Assembly (NCBI RefSeq): GCF_001921865.1
Contig: NZ_MSCT01000008.1
Coordinates: 310,001-374,000, forward strand
DNA length: 64,000 nucleotides
From: Pseudomonas chlororaphis
GTDB taxonomy: Bacteria; Pseudomonadota; Gammaproteobacteria; Pseudomonadales; Pseudomonadaceae
Direction of reading: 5' to 3'
Shown here piece after piece: positions 34,519 to 44,037 of the stretch. The first letter of the stretch is position 1; each line of letters opens with the position of its first letter. Below the pieces are notes generated by a model that saw only the letters and a list, made by a program, of their open reading frames with translations, did not search any database and was not told the origin of the DNA. The position numbers and the translations under genes were made by a program.

Positions 34519-35061
34519 TTACTCTGCGGTATGAGCGTCGGTGGCGCAGGCAGGTTTGCCAGCAGCGTATTTAAGACTGGGGTCGACCAGTGCGTCGAAG
34601 CGCTTGAGGGCCTCGGAGCCGATCAGGAGCGGGTATTGGAATGCACTGCGGTCGGTCAAGTTCACTTCTATGCTGCGCAGGGCCGTGCCCATGCAGATAT
34701 CCAGTTCGATGACCGGGCGCGCGGTGTACTTCTTGTTGTTGTCCTCATCGGGGTCGTAGTCGCCGGCGCGGCGCTTGATCTTGCTGACGCGGGCCAGCGG
34801 ACGCTCGATGGGGTGGGAATGGGCGGTGTCGATGGCCAGGTAGAAACGTACCCAGGATTCGCCGTTGCGTTTGAACCGCTTGATATCGCGGGCGCTGAGG
34901 GAGGCGGTCTTGGCCCCGGTATCGAGCTTGGCGGCGACTTCCAGGTCGATCCCGGACAGTCTGGCGTACTCATTCAGGCCGTAGACGGTCTTGCCGGCGG
35001 CGGCACTCAGGCCGGGCAAGCCAAGCAGGCAGAGCAATAGGGAGAAGGCCTTGAGTCTCAT
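34519..35061 (-). CDS. retropepsin-like protein (annotated ATP-dependent zinc protease)
   Basis: 180 residues: signal peptide (LLLCLLGLPGLSAAA), then the PF05618 domain, whose signature KLDTGAKTASL is the D-T/S-G-A active-site loop of retroviral-type aspartic proteases. The common database name zinc protease is therefore doubtful. ATG 35061 has AGGA upstream and opens the signal peptide. It is the first gene of a three-gene operon with the 7TM and ATP-grasp proteins. It may cleave or bind the product of the ligase in the periplasm; that is inference. Confidence 0.85.
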   Translation of the reverse strand: MRLKAFSLLLCLLGLPGLSAAAGKTVYGLNEYARLSGIDLEVAAKLDTGAKTASLSARDIKRFKRNGESWVRFYLAIDTAHSHPIERPLARVSKIKRRAGDYDPDEDNNKKYTARPVIELDICMGTALRSIEVNLTDRSAFQYPLLIGSEALKRFDALVDPSLKYAAGKPACATDAHTAE

Positions 35062-35245
35062 AGATCCTGATGCGTTGCGTGGGTTCTTCAGTTCAAGGCG
35101 ACCGGCATTGCTGCGCAAGCTCCCTCGTGTGCTGCCTTATTAATATGACAGGCAAATGCGGGCGGCATTCTAGCATGCTGGTTTTACGGCGCCAGCGGTG
35201 GGGTCCGGGCTTTTGCATCAGTCTGGTGCAAAGGGTTATTAGACG

Positions 35246-35257
35246 ATTGTCGACAAT
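35246..35257. promoter_or_regulatory. GntR operator 1 of the prp cluster
   Basis: ATTGTCGACAAT, a perfect 12-bp palindrome 73 bp before the regulator start. A second near copy lies at the start codon. Confidence 0.6.
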
Positions 35258-35318
35258 ATCTATTTTTCCTTTGACTGGAAGGGCGTGATTCGCTAGTTTT
35301 TGCCGTACTGATTTTAAA

Positions 35319-35330
35319 GGTGTCGACAAT
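35319..35330. promoter_or_regulatory. GntR operator 2, overlapping the ribosome site
   Basis: GGTGTCGACAAT shares TGTCGACAAT with operator 1 and ends directly at the ATG of the regulator, so binding here would cover the start of the transcript or the ribosome-site region. Confidence 0.5.
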
Positions 35331-36053
35331 ATGCTGGATCAGCTCGATCCCCCCACGGTGACCCAGGACGATTCGGAAACCTTGTCCGAAAACGTCTTCA
35401 GGCGTATCCAGGCGGCCATCGTCAAGGGTGAGATCGCCCCCGGCAGCAAGATTTCCGAGCCGGAGCTGGCACGCACCTACGGCATCAGCCGCGGGCCGCT
35501 GCGCGAGGCGATCCACCGCCTGGAGGGCCAGCGCCTGCTGGTGCGGGTCCCCCATGTCGGGGCGCGGGTGGTGTCCCTGAGCCACGCCGAGCTGATTGAA
35601 CTCTACGAGATCCGCGAGTCGCTGGAGGGCATGGCCTGCCGGCTGGCCGCCGAGCGCATGACCGCCGAGGAAATCGACGAGTTGCGCCGGGTCCTCGATA
35701 CCCACGAGCGCGACGCGGCGTTCCAGGCCGGGGTCGGCTACTACCAGCAGGAAGGCGATTTCGACTTCCACTACCGGATCATCCAGGGCGCGGGCAACCG
35801 CACCCTCACGCAGATGCTCTGCGGAGAGCTGTATCAACTGGTGCGGATGTACCGCATCCAGTTTTCCGCCACGCCCAATCGCCCGCACCAGGCGTTCGCC
35901 GAGCACCACCGGATTCTCGATGCCATTGCCGATCGCGACGGCGAACTGGCCGAGTTGTTGATGCGCCGCCATATCGGCGCTTCCAAACGCAACATCGCCC
36001 GTCACTACCAGGACGGCGCCCAGCAGACAGCCACTCCACGAGGTGAGTCATGA
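35331..36053 (+). CDS. pmiR: GntR/FCD regulator of the methylcitrate cluster
   Basis: 240 residues. The winged helix ([20 protein letters not shown] and [19 protein letters not shown]) is followed by an FCD effector domain with metal-ligand histidines ([18 protein letters not shown]). It begins the prp cluster and overlaps prpB by 4 bases. In P. aeruginosa the equivalent gene (PmiR) senses 2-methylisocitrate and represses this operon; the symbol is transferred on gene order and family. Palindromes ATTGTCGACAAT and TGTCGACAAT in front of it are the likely sites. Confidence 0.88.
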   Translation: MLDQLDPPTVTQDDSETLSENVFRRIQAAIVKGEIAPGSKISEPELARTYGISRGPLREAIHRLEGQRLLVRVPHVGARVVSLSHAELIELYEIRESLEGMACRLAAERMTAEEIDELRRVLDTHERDAAFQAGVGYYQQEGDFDFHYRIIQGAGNRTLTQMLCGELYQLVRMYRIQFSATPNRPHQAFAEHHRILDAIADRDGELAELLMRRHIGASKRNIARHYQDGAQQTATPRGES

Positions 36054-36946
36054 GTTCCAATAACAACAGCACTCCAGGCCAGCGTTTCCGCGATGCGGTC
36101 GCCAGCGAACGACCGTTGCAGGTGGTTGGCGCCATCAACGCCAACCATGCGCTGCTGGCCAAGCGCGCCGGGTTCAAGGCGATCTACCTGTCCGGCGGCG
36201 GGGTGGCGGCCGGCTCCCTCGGCGTGCCGGACCTGGGCATCACCGGGCTGGACGACGTGCTGACCGACGTGCGCCGCATCACCGACGTCTGCGACCTGCC
36301 GCTGCTGGTGGACGTGGACACCGGCTTCGGTTCGTCGGCGTTCAATGTGGCGCGCACCGTCAAGTCGATGATCAAGTTCGGCGCGGCGGCGATTCACATC
36401 GAGGACCAGGTCGGCGCCAAGCGCTGCGGCCACCGGCCGAACAAGGAGATCGTCTCCCAGCAGGAAATGGTCGACCGCATCAAGGCCGCGGTGGACGCGC
36501 GCACCGACGACAGCTTCGTGATCATGGCGCGTACCGACGCCCTGGCGGTGGAGGGGCTGGAGTCGGCCCTGGAGCGCGCCGCGGCGTGCATCGAGGCCGG
36601 CGCCGATATGGTGTTCCCGGAAGCCATCACCGAGCTTGATATGTACAAGATCTTCGCCGACCGGGTGAAAGCGCCGATCCTGGCCAACATCACCGAATTC
36701 GGCGCGACGCCGCTGTACACCACCGAACAGCTTGAGTCTGTTGGTGTTTCCCTGGTGCTGTACCCGCTGTCGGCGTTCCGCGCCATGAACAAGGCGGCGG
36801 AAAACGTCTACACCGCGATCCGTCGCGACGGCACCCAGCAGAATGTGATCGATACCATGCAGACCCGCATGGAGCTGTACGAGCGCATCGACTACCACAG
36901 CTTCGAGCAGAAGCTCGACGCGCTGTTCGCCCAGAAAAAAGGTTGA
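36050..36946 (+). CDS. prpB: 2-methylisocitrate lyase
   Basis: 298 residues of the isocitrate-lyase/PEP-mutase fold. It splits 2-methylisocitrate to pyruvate and succinate, the last step of the methylcitrate cycle. The catalytic loop KRCGH is near residue 125, the metal-binding block [11 protein letters not shown] near 85, and ANITEFG near 213. ATG overlaps the regulator stop (ATGA), so they are translated together. Identity is secure from sequence and operon. Confidence 0.97.
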   Translation: MSSNNNSTPGQRFRDAVASERPLQVVGAINANHALLAKRAGFKAIYLSGGGVAAGSLGVPDLGITGLDDVLTDVRRITDVCDLPLLVDVDTGFGSSAFNVARTVKSMIKFGAAAIHIEDQVGAKRCGHRPNKEIVSQQEMVDRIKAAVDARTDDSFVIMARTDALAVEGLESALERAAACIEAGADMVFPEAITELDMYKIFADRVKAPILANITEFGATPLYTTEQLESVGVSLVLYPLSAFRAMNKAAENVYTAIRRDGTQQNVIDTMQTRMELYERIDYHSFEQKLDALFAQKKG

Positions 36947-36953
36947 CGCTGAA

Positions 36954-37058
36954 CCTGTAGCCGCTGCCGAAGGCTGCGTAAGGACCGCAGGTCCTCCCAC
37001 CATCGAAACAGCGGCGCCCGCTTCGCGGTCGATCGCAGCCTGCGGCAGCGGCTACAGG
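36954..37058. repeat. REP pair (family B) between prpB and prpC
   Basis: CCTGTAGCCGCTGCCGAAGG faces GCCTGCGGCAGCGGCTACAG; a long hairpin can form inside the prp transcript. Confidence 0.88.
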
Positions 37059-37116
37059 GCAGCATTGGTTTTGACGATTTGCCGATTCCCTAACAAATTC
37101 AAGATTGGAGAGAGCA

Positions 37117-38244
37117 ATGGCCGAAGCAAAAGTATTGAGTGGGGCTGGCCTGCGCGGCCAGGTGGCCGGGCAGACCGCACTGTCCACCGTGGGCCAGGCC
37201 GGTGCCGGCTTGACCTACCGCGGTTACGACGTGCGCGAGCTGGCGGCCGACGCCCAGTTCGAGGAAGTGGCTTACCTGCTGCTGTACGGCGAGCTGCCGA
37301 CCCAGGCGCAACTGGACGCCTACAGCCGCAAGCTGAGCAAGCTGCGCGACCTGCCGCAGGCGCTGAAAGAAGTGCTGGAGCGCATTCCGGCCGACGCCCA
37401 TCCGATGGATGTGATGCGTACCGGCTGCTCGTTCCTCGGCAATATCGAGCCGGAACAGGACTTCTCCGAGCAGCGCGACAAGACCGACCGCCTGCTGGCC
37501 GCGTTCCCGGCGATCATGTGCTACTGGTATCGCTTCAGCCACGAAGGCAAGCGTATCGAGTGTGTGACTGACGAGCCGTGCATCGGCGGGCACTTCCTGC
37601 ACTTGCTGCATGGCAAGAAGCCGAGCGAGCTGCACGTCAAGGTGATGAACGTCTCGCTGATCCTTTACGCCGAGCACGAATTCAACGCCTCGACCTTCAC
37701 CGCGCGGGTTTGCGCTTCGACCCTGTCGGACCTGTATTCCTGCGTCACCGCGGCCATCGGCTCGTTGCGCGGCCCGCTGCACGGCGGCGCCAACGAGGCG
37801 GCGATGGAGATGATCGAACGTTTCGGCTCGCCGGAAGAGGCGATCAAGGGCACCCTCGGCATGCTCGAGCGCAAGGACAAGATCATGGGCTTCGGCCACG
37901 CGATCTACAAAGACAGCGACCCGCGCAACGAGGTGATCAAGGGCTGGTCGAAAAAACTCGCCGATGAGGTAGGCGACAAGGTGCTGTTCCCGGTTTCCGA
38001 AGCCATCGACAAGACCATGTGGGAGCAGAAGAAACTGTTCCCCAATGCCGACTTCTACCATGCCTCGGCGTACCACTTCATGGGCATCCCGACCAAGCTG
38101 TTCACGCCGATCTTCGTCTGCTCGCGCCTGACCGGCTGGGCGGCGCACGTGTTCGAGCAGCGTGCCAACAACCGCATCATCCGTCCAAGCGCCGAGTACG
38201 TCGGCGTCGAACAGCGCAAGTTCGTGCCAATCGAACGTCGCTGA
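37117..38244 (+). CDS. prpC: 2-methylcitrate synthase
   Basis: Citrate-synthase fold, 375 residues. It condenses propionyl-CoA with oxaloacetate. Catalytic histidines lie in RGPLHGGANEAAMEM (near 222) and MGFGHAIYKDSDPR (near 260); the early YRGYDVRELA block is typical. ATG 37117 has TTGGAGAGAGC upstream; an in-frame ATG four codons earlier is less well placed. The gene is flanked on both sides by REP pairs. Distinction from citrate synthase rests on the operon. Confidence 0.96.
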   Translation: MAEAKVLSGAGLRGQVAGQTALSTVGQAGAGLTYRGYDVRELAADAQFEEVAYLLLYGELPTQAQLDAYSRKLSKLRDLPQALKEVLERIPADAHPMDVMRTGCSFLGNIEPEQDFSEQRDKTDRLLAAFPAIMCYWYRFSHEGKRIECVTDEPCIGGHFLHLLHGKKPSELHVKVMNVSLILYAEHEFNASTFTARVCASTLSDLYSCVTAAIGSLRGPLHGGANEAAMEMIERFGSPEEAIKGTLGMLERKDKIMGFGHAIYKDSDPRNEVIKGWSKKLADEVGDKVLFPVSEAIDKTMWEQKKLFPNADFYHASAYHFMGIPTKLFTPIFVCSRLTGWAAHVFEQRANNRIIRPSAEYVGVEQRKFVPIERR

Positions 38245-38266
38245 ATGCTGGCATGAACCCCGAACT

Positions 38267-38363
38267 CCTGTAGGAGCGAGGCTTGCCCGCGAAGACGGAC
38301 CGACATTCAACATGGATGCCGGCTGTTGTACCGCCATCGCGAGCAAGCTTCGCTCCTACAGGG
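38267..38363. repeat. REP pair (family A) between prpC and acnD
   Basis: CCTGTAGGAGCGAGGCTTGC at the left and, inverted, GAGCAAGCTTCGCTCCTACA at the right. Confidence 0.88.
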
Positions 38364-38415
38364 GAGTGGTTCCGGCAGCACCGCCTTTTGCAATTACCGT
38401 GACCGAGTCCTGACG

Positions 38416-41022
38416 ATGAACACTGAATTCCGTAAACCGCTGCCCGGTACCGCGCTGGACTACTTCGACACCCGCGCGGCCGTCGAGGCGATTCAGCCCG
38501 GCGCCTACGCCACCCTGCCGTACACCTCGCGGGTGTTGGCGGAAAACCTGGTGCGTCGTTGCGATCCGGCGACCCTGACCGATTCCCTGAAGCAACTGAT
38601 CGAACGCAAGCGCGACCTCGATTTCCCCTGGTTCCCGGCCCGCGTGGTGTGCCACGACATCCTCGGCCAGACCGCGCTGGTGGACCTGGCCGGCCTGCGC
38701 GACGCCATCGCCGACCAGGGCGGCGACCCAGCCCAGGTCAACCCGGTGGTGCCGACCCAACTGATCGTCGACCATTCGCTGGCCGTGGAGTGCGGCGGTT
38801 TCGACCCGGACGCGTTCGCCAAGAACCGCGCCGTGGAAGACCGTCGCAACGAAGACCGTTTCCACTTCATCAACTGGACCAAGAAGGCCTTCAAGAACGT
38901 CGACGTGATTCCTCCGGGCAACGGCATCATGCACCAGATCAACCTGGAGAAAATGTCGCCGGTGATTCAGGTGCGCCCGGATGAAAACGGCAAGCGCGTG
39001 GCGTTCCCCGATACCTGTGTCGGCACCGACAGCCACACCCCGCACGTGGATGCCCTGGGCGTGATCGCCATCGGCGTCGGCGGCCTGGAAGCCGAAAGCG
39101 TGATGCTGGGGCGCGCGTCCTGGATGCGCCTGCCGGAAATCGTCGGCGTCGAGCTGAGCGGCAAGCTGCAACCGGGCATCACCGCCACCGACATGGTGCT
39201 GGCGCTGACCGAATTCCTGCGCAAGCAGAAGGTGGTGGGTGCCTACCTGGAGTTCTTCGGCGAAGGCGCTGCCGCGCTGACCCTGGGCGACCGCGCGACC
39301 ATCTCCAACATGGCTCCGGAATACGGTGCCACCGCGGCGATGTTCTACATCGACCAGCAAACCATCGACTACCTCAGGCTCACCGGCCGTGAGGACGAGC
39401 AAGTGCAACTGGTCGAAACCTATGCCCGGCAGACCGGCCTGTGGGCCGACAGCCTGAAGGAGGCGCAATACGAGCGCGGCCTGCAGTTCGACTTGTCGTC
39501 GGTGGTGCGTAACATGGCCGGCCCGAGCAACCCCCACGCCCGGGTGGCGACCAGCGACCTGGCGGCCAAGGGCATCGCCGGCCAGTGGCAGGACGTGCCG
39601 GGGCAGATGCCCGACGGCGCGGTGATCATCGCCGCCATCACCAGTTGCACCAACACCAGCAACCCGCGCAACGTGATCGCCGCCGGCCTGCTGGCGCGCA
39701 ACGCCAATCGGCTTGGCCTGGTCCGCAAGCCCTGGGTCAAGTCGTCGCTGGCGCCGGGCTCCAAGACCGTGGCCATGTACCTGGACGAGGCGGGCCTGAC
39801 CCATGAGCTCGAGCAGTTGGGCTTTGGCGTCGTGGCGTTCGCCTGCACCACCTGCAACGGCATGTCCGGCGCGCTGGACCCGGTGATCCAGAAAGAGATC
39901 ATCGACCGCGACCTGTATGCCACCGCGGTGCTGTCGGGCAACCGCAACTTCGACGGGCGCATTCACCCGTACGCCAAGCAGGCGTTCCTCGCCTCGCCGC
40001 CGCTGGTGGTGGCCTATGCGATTGCCGGGACCATCCGTTTCGATATCGAGAAGGACGTGCTGGGCGTGGTCGACGGCCGGGAGATCCGCCTCAAGGACAT
40101 CTGGCCGAGCGACGAAGAGATCGACGCGGTGGTCAAGGCTGCGGTGAAGCCGGAGCAGTTCCGCAAGGTGTACATCCCGATGTTCGCCGTCCACGAAGAC
40201 ACCGGACCCAAGGTCGAGCCGCTGTACGACTGGCGCGAAATGAGCACCTACATCCGCCGTCCGCCGTACTGGGAAGGCGCCCTGGCCGGTGCTCGCAGCC
40301 TGACCGGCATGCGCCCGCTGGCGGTGCTGCCGGACAACATCACCACCGACCACTTGTCGCCGTCCAACGCCATCATGCTCGACAGTGCGGCCGGCGAATA
40401 CCTGGCGAAAATGGGCCTGCCGGAAGAGGACTTCAACTCCTACGCGACCCACCGCGGCGACCACCTGACCGCCCAGCGCGCGACCTTCGCCAACCCGAAG
40501 CTGTTCAACGAAATGGTCCAGGAAGGCGGTAAGGTCAAGCAGGGCTCGCTGGCGCGGATCGAGCCGGAAGGCCAGGTCACCCGTATGTGGGAAGCCATCG
40601 AAACCTACATGCAGCGCAAGCAGCCGCTGATCATCATCGCCGGTGCCGACTACGGCCAGGGCTCGTCCCGCGACTGGGCGGCCAAGGGCGTGCGCCTGGC
40701 CGGGGTGGAGGCCATCGCCGCCGAAGGCTTCGAGCGCATCCACCGCACCAACCTGGTGGGCATGGGCGTGTTGCCGCTGGAGTTCAAGCCGGGCACCGAC
40801 CGCAAGACCCTAGGTATCGACGGCAGCGAAACCTTCGATGTAGTGGGCGAGCGCAAGCCGCGCGCGACCCTGACCCTGGTGATCCAACGCAAGAACGGCG
40901 AGCGCGTCGAGGTGCCGGTGACTTGCCGTCTCGACACCGCCGAAGAGGTGTCGATCTACGAGGCGGGCGGGGTGTTGCAACGCTTCGCCCAGGACTTCCT
41001 CGAATCGGCTGTTGCCAGTTAA
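38416..41022 (+). CDS. acnD: Fe/S-dependent 2-methylcitrate dehydratase AcnD
   Basis: Aconitase-family enzyme of 868 residues that dehydrates 2-methylcitrate to 2-methylaconitate. The three 4Fe-4S cysteines are in ITSCTNTSNPRN (near 412) and FACTTCNGMSG (two, near 478). The swivel domain has GADYGQGSSRDWAA near 744. ATG 38416 begins the conserved MNTEFRKPLPG. AcnD needs PrpF, encoded next, to give the usable isomer. Identity is secure. Confidence 0.97.
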   Translation: MNTEFRKPLPGTALDYFDTRAAVEAIQPGAYATLPYTSRVLAENLVRRCDPATLTDSLKQLIERKRDLDFPWFPARVVCHDILGQTALVDLAGLRDAIADQGGDPAQVNPVVPTQLIVDHSLAVECGGFDPDAFAKNRAVEDRRNEDRFHFINWTKKAFKNVDVIPPGNGIMHQINLEKMSPVIQVRPDENGKRVAFPDTCVGTDSHTPHVDALGVIAIGVGGLEAESVMLGRASWMRLPEIVGVELSGKLQPGITATDMVLALTEFLRKQKVVGAYLEFFGEGAAALTLGDRATISNMAPEYGATAAMFYIDQQTIDYLRLTGREDEQVQLVETYARQTGLWADSLKEAQYERGLQFDLSSVVRNMAGPSNPHARVATSDLAAKGIAGQWQDVPGQMPDGAVIIAAITSCTNTSNPRNVIAAGLLARNANRLGLVRKPWVKSSLAPGSKTVAMYLDEAGLTHELEQLGFGVVAFACTTCNGMSGALDPVIQKEIIDRDLYATAVLSGNRNFDGRIHPYAKQAFLASPPLVVAYAIAGTIRFDIEKDVLGVVDGREIRLKDIWPSDEEIDAVVKAAVKPEQFRKVYIPMFAVHEDTGPKVEPLYDWREMSTYIRRPPYWEGALAGARSLTGMRPLAVLPDNITTDHLSPSNAIMLDSAAGEYLAKMGLPEEDFNSYATHRGDHLTAQRATFANPKLFNEMVQEGGKVKQGSLARIEPEGQVTRMWEAIETYMQRKQPLIIIAGADYGQGSSRDWAAKGVRLAGVEAIAAEGFERIHRTNLVGMGVLPLEFKPGTDRKTLGIDGSETFDVVGERKPRATLTLVIQRKNGERVEVPVTCRLDTAEEVSIYEAGGVLQRFAQDFLESAVAS

Positions 41023-41083
41023 GTGACGTACCGGGGGCGGGCCGCAAGGCGCCGCCCCTGGTCTTTATCAGGACCAGAAATCC

Positions 41084-42274
41084 ATGGCTTTCGTACCTCA
41101 GATCAAGATTCCCGCCACCTACATGCGCGGTGGCACCAGCAAAGGCGTGTTCTTCAGCCTGCAAGACCTGCCCGAGGCGGCGCAACTGCCGGGAGCGGCC
41201 CGCGATGCCTTGCTGCTGCGGGTAATCGGCAGTCCCGACCCCTATGACAAGCAGATCGACGGCATGGGTGGTGCCACATCCAGCACCAGCAAGACGGTGA
41301 TCCTGTCGAAAAGCATCAAGCCCGACCACGACGTCGACTACCTGTTCGGCCAGGTGGCTATCGACAAGCCTTTCGTCGACTGGAGCGGCAACTGCGGCAA
41401 CCTGTCGGCGGCGGTCGGTTCCTTCGCCATCAGCAGCGGCCTGGTGGATGCCGCGCGCATTCCCCGGGACGGCGTAGCGGTGGTGCGTATCTGGCAGGCG
41501 AATATCGGCAAGACCATCGTCGCCCATGTGCCGATCACCCAGGGTGCGGTGCAGGAAACTGGCGATTTCGAGCTGGACGGCGTGACCTTCCCGGCGGCCG
41601 AAGTGCAGTTGGAGTTCATGAACCCGGCGGCTGAGGAAGAGGGCGCCGGCGGTTCGATGTTCCCCACCGGCAACCTGGTGGACGACCTGGAGGTGCCGGG
41701 CGTGGGGACCTTCAAGGCGACACTGATCAATGCCGGGATACCGACCATCTTCATCAATGCCGGCGACATCGGCTATACCGGCACCGAGTTGCAGGGCGCG
41801 ATCAACGGCGACCCCAAGGCGCTGGCGATGTTCGAGACCATCCGAGCCCACGGCGCGCTGCGCATGGGGCTGATCCAGCACCTGGACGAAGCCGCCAAGC
41901 GCCAGCACACGCCCAAGGTGGCCTTTGTCGCGCCGCCGGCGGACTACCAGGCGTCCAGCGGCAAGGCGGTGCAGGCCGCCGATGTCGACCTGCTGGTGCG
42001 TGCGCTGTCCATGGGCAAGCTGCACCACGCGATGATGGGCACCGCCGCGGTGGCCATCGGCACGGCGGCGGCGATCCCGGGCACCCTGGTCAATCTGGCG
42101 GCCGGCGGTGGCGAGCGCAGCGCGGTACGTTTCGGCCACCCGTCGGGGACCCTGCGGGTCGGCGCCGAAGCGGTGCAGCAAGGCGGCGAATGGAGCGTGA
42201 CCAAGGCCATCATGAGCCGCAGCGCGCGGGTGTTGATGGAAGGCTGGGTGCGTGTTCCCGGCGACGCTTTCTAA
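41084..42274 (+). CDS. prpF: 2-methylaconitate isomerase PrpF
   Basis: 396 residues of the PrpF/DapF-epimerase fold. It isomerises trans-2-methylaconitate made by AcnD to the cis form that aconitase hydrates. Starts MAFVPQIKIPATYMRGGTSK; MRGGTSKGVFF and GMGGATSSTSKT are the known signatures, and NCGNLSAAVG is the second half-site. It lies 61 bp after acnD. Identity is secure. Confidence 0.96.
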   Translation: MAFVPQIKIPATYMRGGTSKGVFFSLQDLPEAAQLPGAARDALLLRVIGSPDPYDKQIDGMGGATSSTSKTVILSKSIKPDHDVDYLFGQVAIDKPFVDWSGNCGNLSAAVGSFAISSGLVDAARIPRDGVAVVRIWQANIGKTIVAHVPITQGAVQETGDFELDGVTFPAAEVQLEFMNPAAEEEGAGGSMFPTGNLVDDLEVPGVGTFKATLINAGIPTIFINAGDIGYTGTELQGAINGDPKALAMFETIRAHGALRMGLIQHLDEAAKRQHTPKVAFVAPPADYQASSGKAVQAADVDLLVRALSMGKLHHAMMGTAAVAIGTAAAIPGTLVNLAAGGGERSAVRFGHPSGTLRVGAEAVQQGGEWSVTKAIMSRSARVLMEGWVRVPGDAF

Positions 42275-42287
42275 ACCATAAATAGCC

Positions 42288-42384
42288 CCTGTAGGAGCGA
42301 GCTTGCTCGCGATAGCGATACCACGGTCGACATCGATGTCGACGGTTCATCCGTCATCGTGAGCAAGCTCGCTCCTACAAGGGG
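42288..42384. repeat. REP pair (family A) between prpF and prpD
   Basis: CCCTGTAGGAGCGAGCTTGC facing GAGCAAGCTCGCTCCTACAA; the ends are almost exact inverted copies. Confidence 0.9.
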
Positions 42385-42460
42385 CCGAATAAAAATAACC
42401 CGATCAGCCTGACCTTGAGGATGCAACGCACACCCAAACCCTTGATGGAGTGAACGGCCC

Positions 42461-43945
42461 ATGAGCGCCAACGTTGATCTGAACAACCGCCCCGATTACG
42501 ACCAGGTCCTGCAGGACATCGCCGACTACGTCCTGGACTATCGGATCGAGTCTCGCGAGGCCCTGGATACCGCGCGCAACTGCCTGATGGACACCCTCGG
42601 CTGTGGCCTGCTGGCCTTGCGTTTTCCGGAGTGCACCAAGCACCTGGGGCCCATCGTGGAGGGCACGGTGGTGCCATTCGGCGCGCGGGTGCCAGGCACC
42701 AGCTTTAGACTGGACCCGGTCAAGGCAGCCTGGGATATCGGCTGCATCGTGCGCTGGCTGGACTACAACGACACCTGGCTCGCCGCCGAGTGGGGCCATC
42801 CTTCCGATAACCTGGGCGGCATCCTCGCGGTGGCCGATCACCTGTCGCAGAAACGCGTGGCCAACGGCGAGGCGCCGCTGAGTATGCGCGTGGTGCTCGA
42901 GGCGATGATCATGGCCCATGAGATCCAGGGGGTGATCGCCCTGGAGAACTCCTTCAACCGGGTCGGCCTCGACCATGTGCTGCTGGTGAAAGTCGCCTCG
43001 ACCGCGGTCGCCGCCAAGTTGATGGGCGCTAACCGCGAACAGCTGCTGGCGGCGCTGTCCCAGGCCTTTGTCGACGGACAGGCGCTGCGCACTTACCGCC
43101 ATGCGCCGAACGCCGGGTCGCGCAAGTCCTGGGCGGCGGGGGATGCCTCCAGCCGCGGCGTGCGCCTGGCGGATATCGCCTTGCGTGGCGAGATGGGCAT
43201 TCCGGGAGTCCTGAGCGCGCCGCAGTGGGGGTTCTACGACGTGCTGTTCAGCCACACCAACAAGGACCTGGCGCTCAAGCCGGAGGACAAGCGGCGCTTC
43301 AGCCTGTCGCAGAAGTACGGCAGCTATGTGATGGAGAACGTACTGTTCAAGATCAGCTTTCCGGCCGAGTTCCATGCGCAGACCGCCTGCGAGGCCGCGG
43401 TCGCCCTGCATCCGCAGGTCAAGGAGCGCCTGCACGAGATCGACCGGATCGTCATCACCACCCATGAGTCGGCGATCCGCATCATTTCCAAGGTCGGCCA
43501 ACTGGCCAACGCCGCCGACCGCGACCACTGTCTCCAGTACATGACTGCTGTGCCGCTGGCGTTCGGCAACCTGGTGGCCGAGGACTATGAAGACAGTTTC
43601 CATGCCGCCCATCCGATTATCGACCAGTTGCGCGAGAAGATGCAGATCGTCGAAGAGCCGCGTTACACCCGCGAGTACCTGGAGGCCGACAAACGTTCCA
43701 TCGCCAATGCGCTGCAAGTGTTTTTCAAGGACGGTTCGAGTACCGAACAGGTGGCGGTGGAATACCCGATCGGCCATCGTCGGCGCCGTGCCGAAGGCAT
43801 TCCACTGCTGGAAGACAAGTTCAAGGCCAACCTGGCCACCCGCTTTACCGCCCAGCGTTCGGCGCAGATCTTTGCCCTGTGCAAGGATCAGGCACGGCTC
43901 GAGGCCACGGCGGTGCATCGGTTTGTCGATTTATTCGTGATCTGA
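42461..43945 (+). CDS. prpD: 2-methylcitrate dehydratase PrpD
   Basis: 494 residues, MmgE/PrpD family, the iron-free 2-methylcitrate dehydratase. It is recognised by [40 protein letters not shown] and [15 protein letters not shown]. The cluster thus carries both dehydratase types (AcnD with PrpF, and PrpD), as in other pseudomonads. ATG 42461. It ends the prp cluster; a single REP follows. Confidence 0.96.
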   Translation: MSANVDLNNRPDYDQVLQDIADYVLDYRIESREALDTARNCLMDTLGCGLLALRFPECTKHLGPIVEGTVVPFGARVPGTSFRLDPVKAAWDIGCIVRWLDYNDTWLAAEWGHPSDNLGGILAVADHLSQKRVANGEAPLSMRVVLEAMIMAHEIQGVIALENSFNRVGLDHVLLVKVASTAVAAKLMGANREQLLAALSQAFVDGQALRTYRHAPNAGSRKSWAAGDASSRGVRLADIALRGEMGIPGVLSAPQWGFYDVLFSHTNKDLALKPEDKRRFSLSQKYGSYVMENVLFKISFPAEFHAQTACEAAVALHPQVKERLHEIDRIVITTHESAIRIISKVGQLANAADRDHCLQYMTAVPLAFGNLVAEDYEDSFHAAHPIIDQLREKMQIVEEPRYTREYLEADKRSIANALQVFFKDGSSTEQVAVEYPIGHRRRRAEGIPLLEDKFKANLATRFTAQRSAQIFALCKDQARLEATAVHRFVDLFVI

Positions 43946-43988
43946 GGGAAGGGCCGGCCGATGGTCGGCAACTCGCGCCGACAGCATT

Positions 43989-44018
43989 CTGTAGGCGCGA
44001 GCTGGCTCGCGATAGCGC
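43989..44018. repeat. single REP (family A, diverged)
   Basis: CTGTAGGCGCGAGCTGGCTC followed by GCGATAGCGC, between converging prpD and ppsR. Confidence 0.75.
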
Positions 44019-44037
44019 TCTGTCTATCGGAGAAACC

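Noticed and set aside
36954..42384. Repeats in the prp cluster as a possible CRISPR or phage-related array
   Set aside because: The copies are paired and inverted, lie only between genes and match the Pseudomonas REP consensus; there are no regular spacers and no cas genes.
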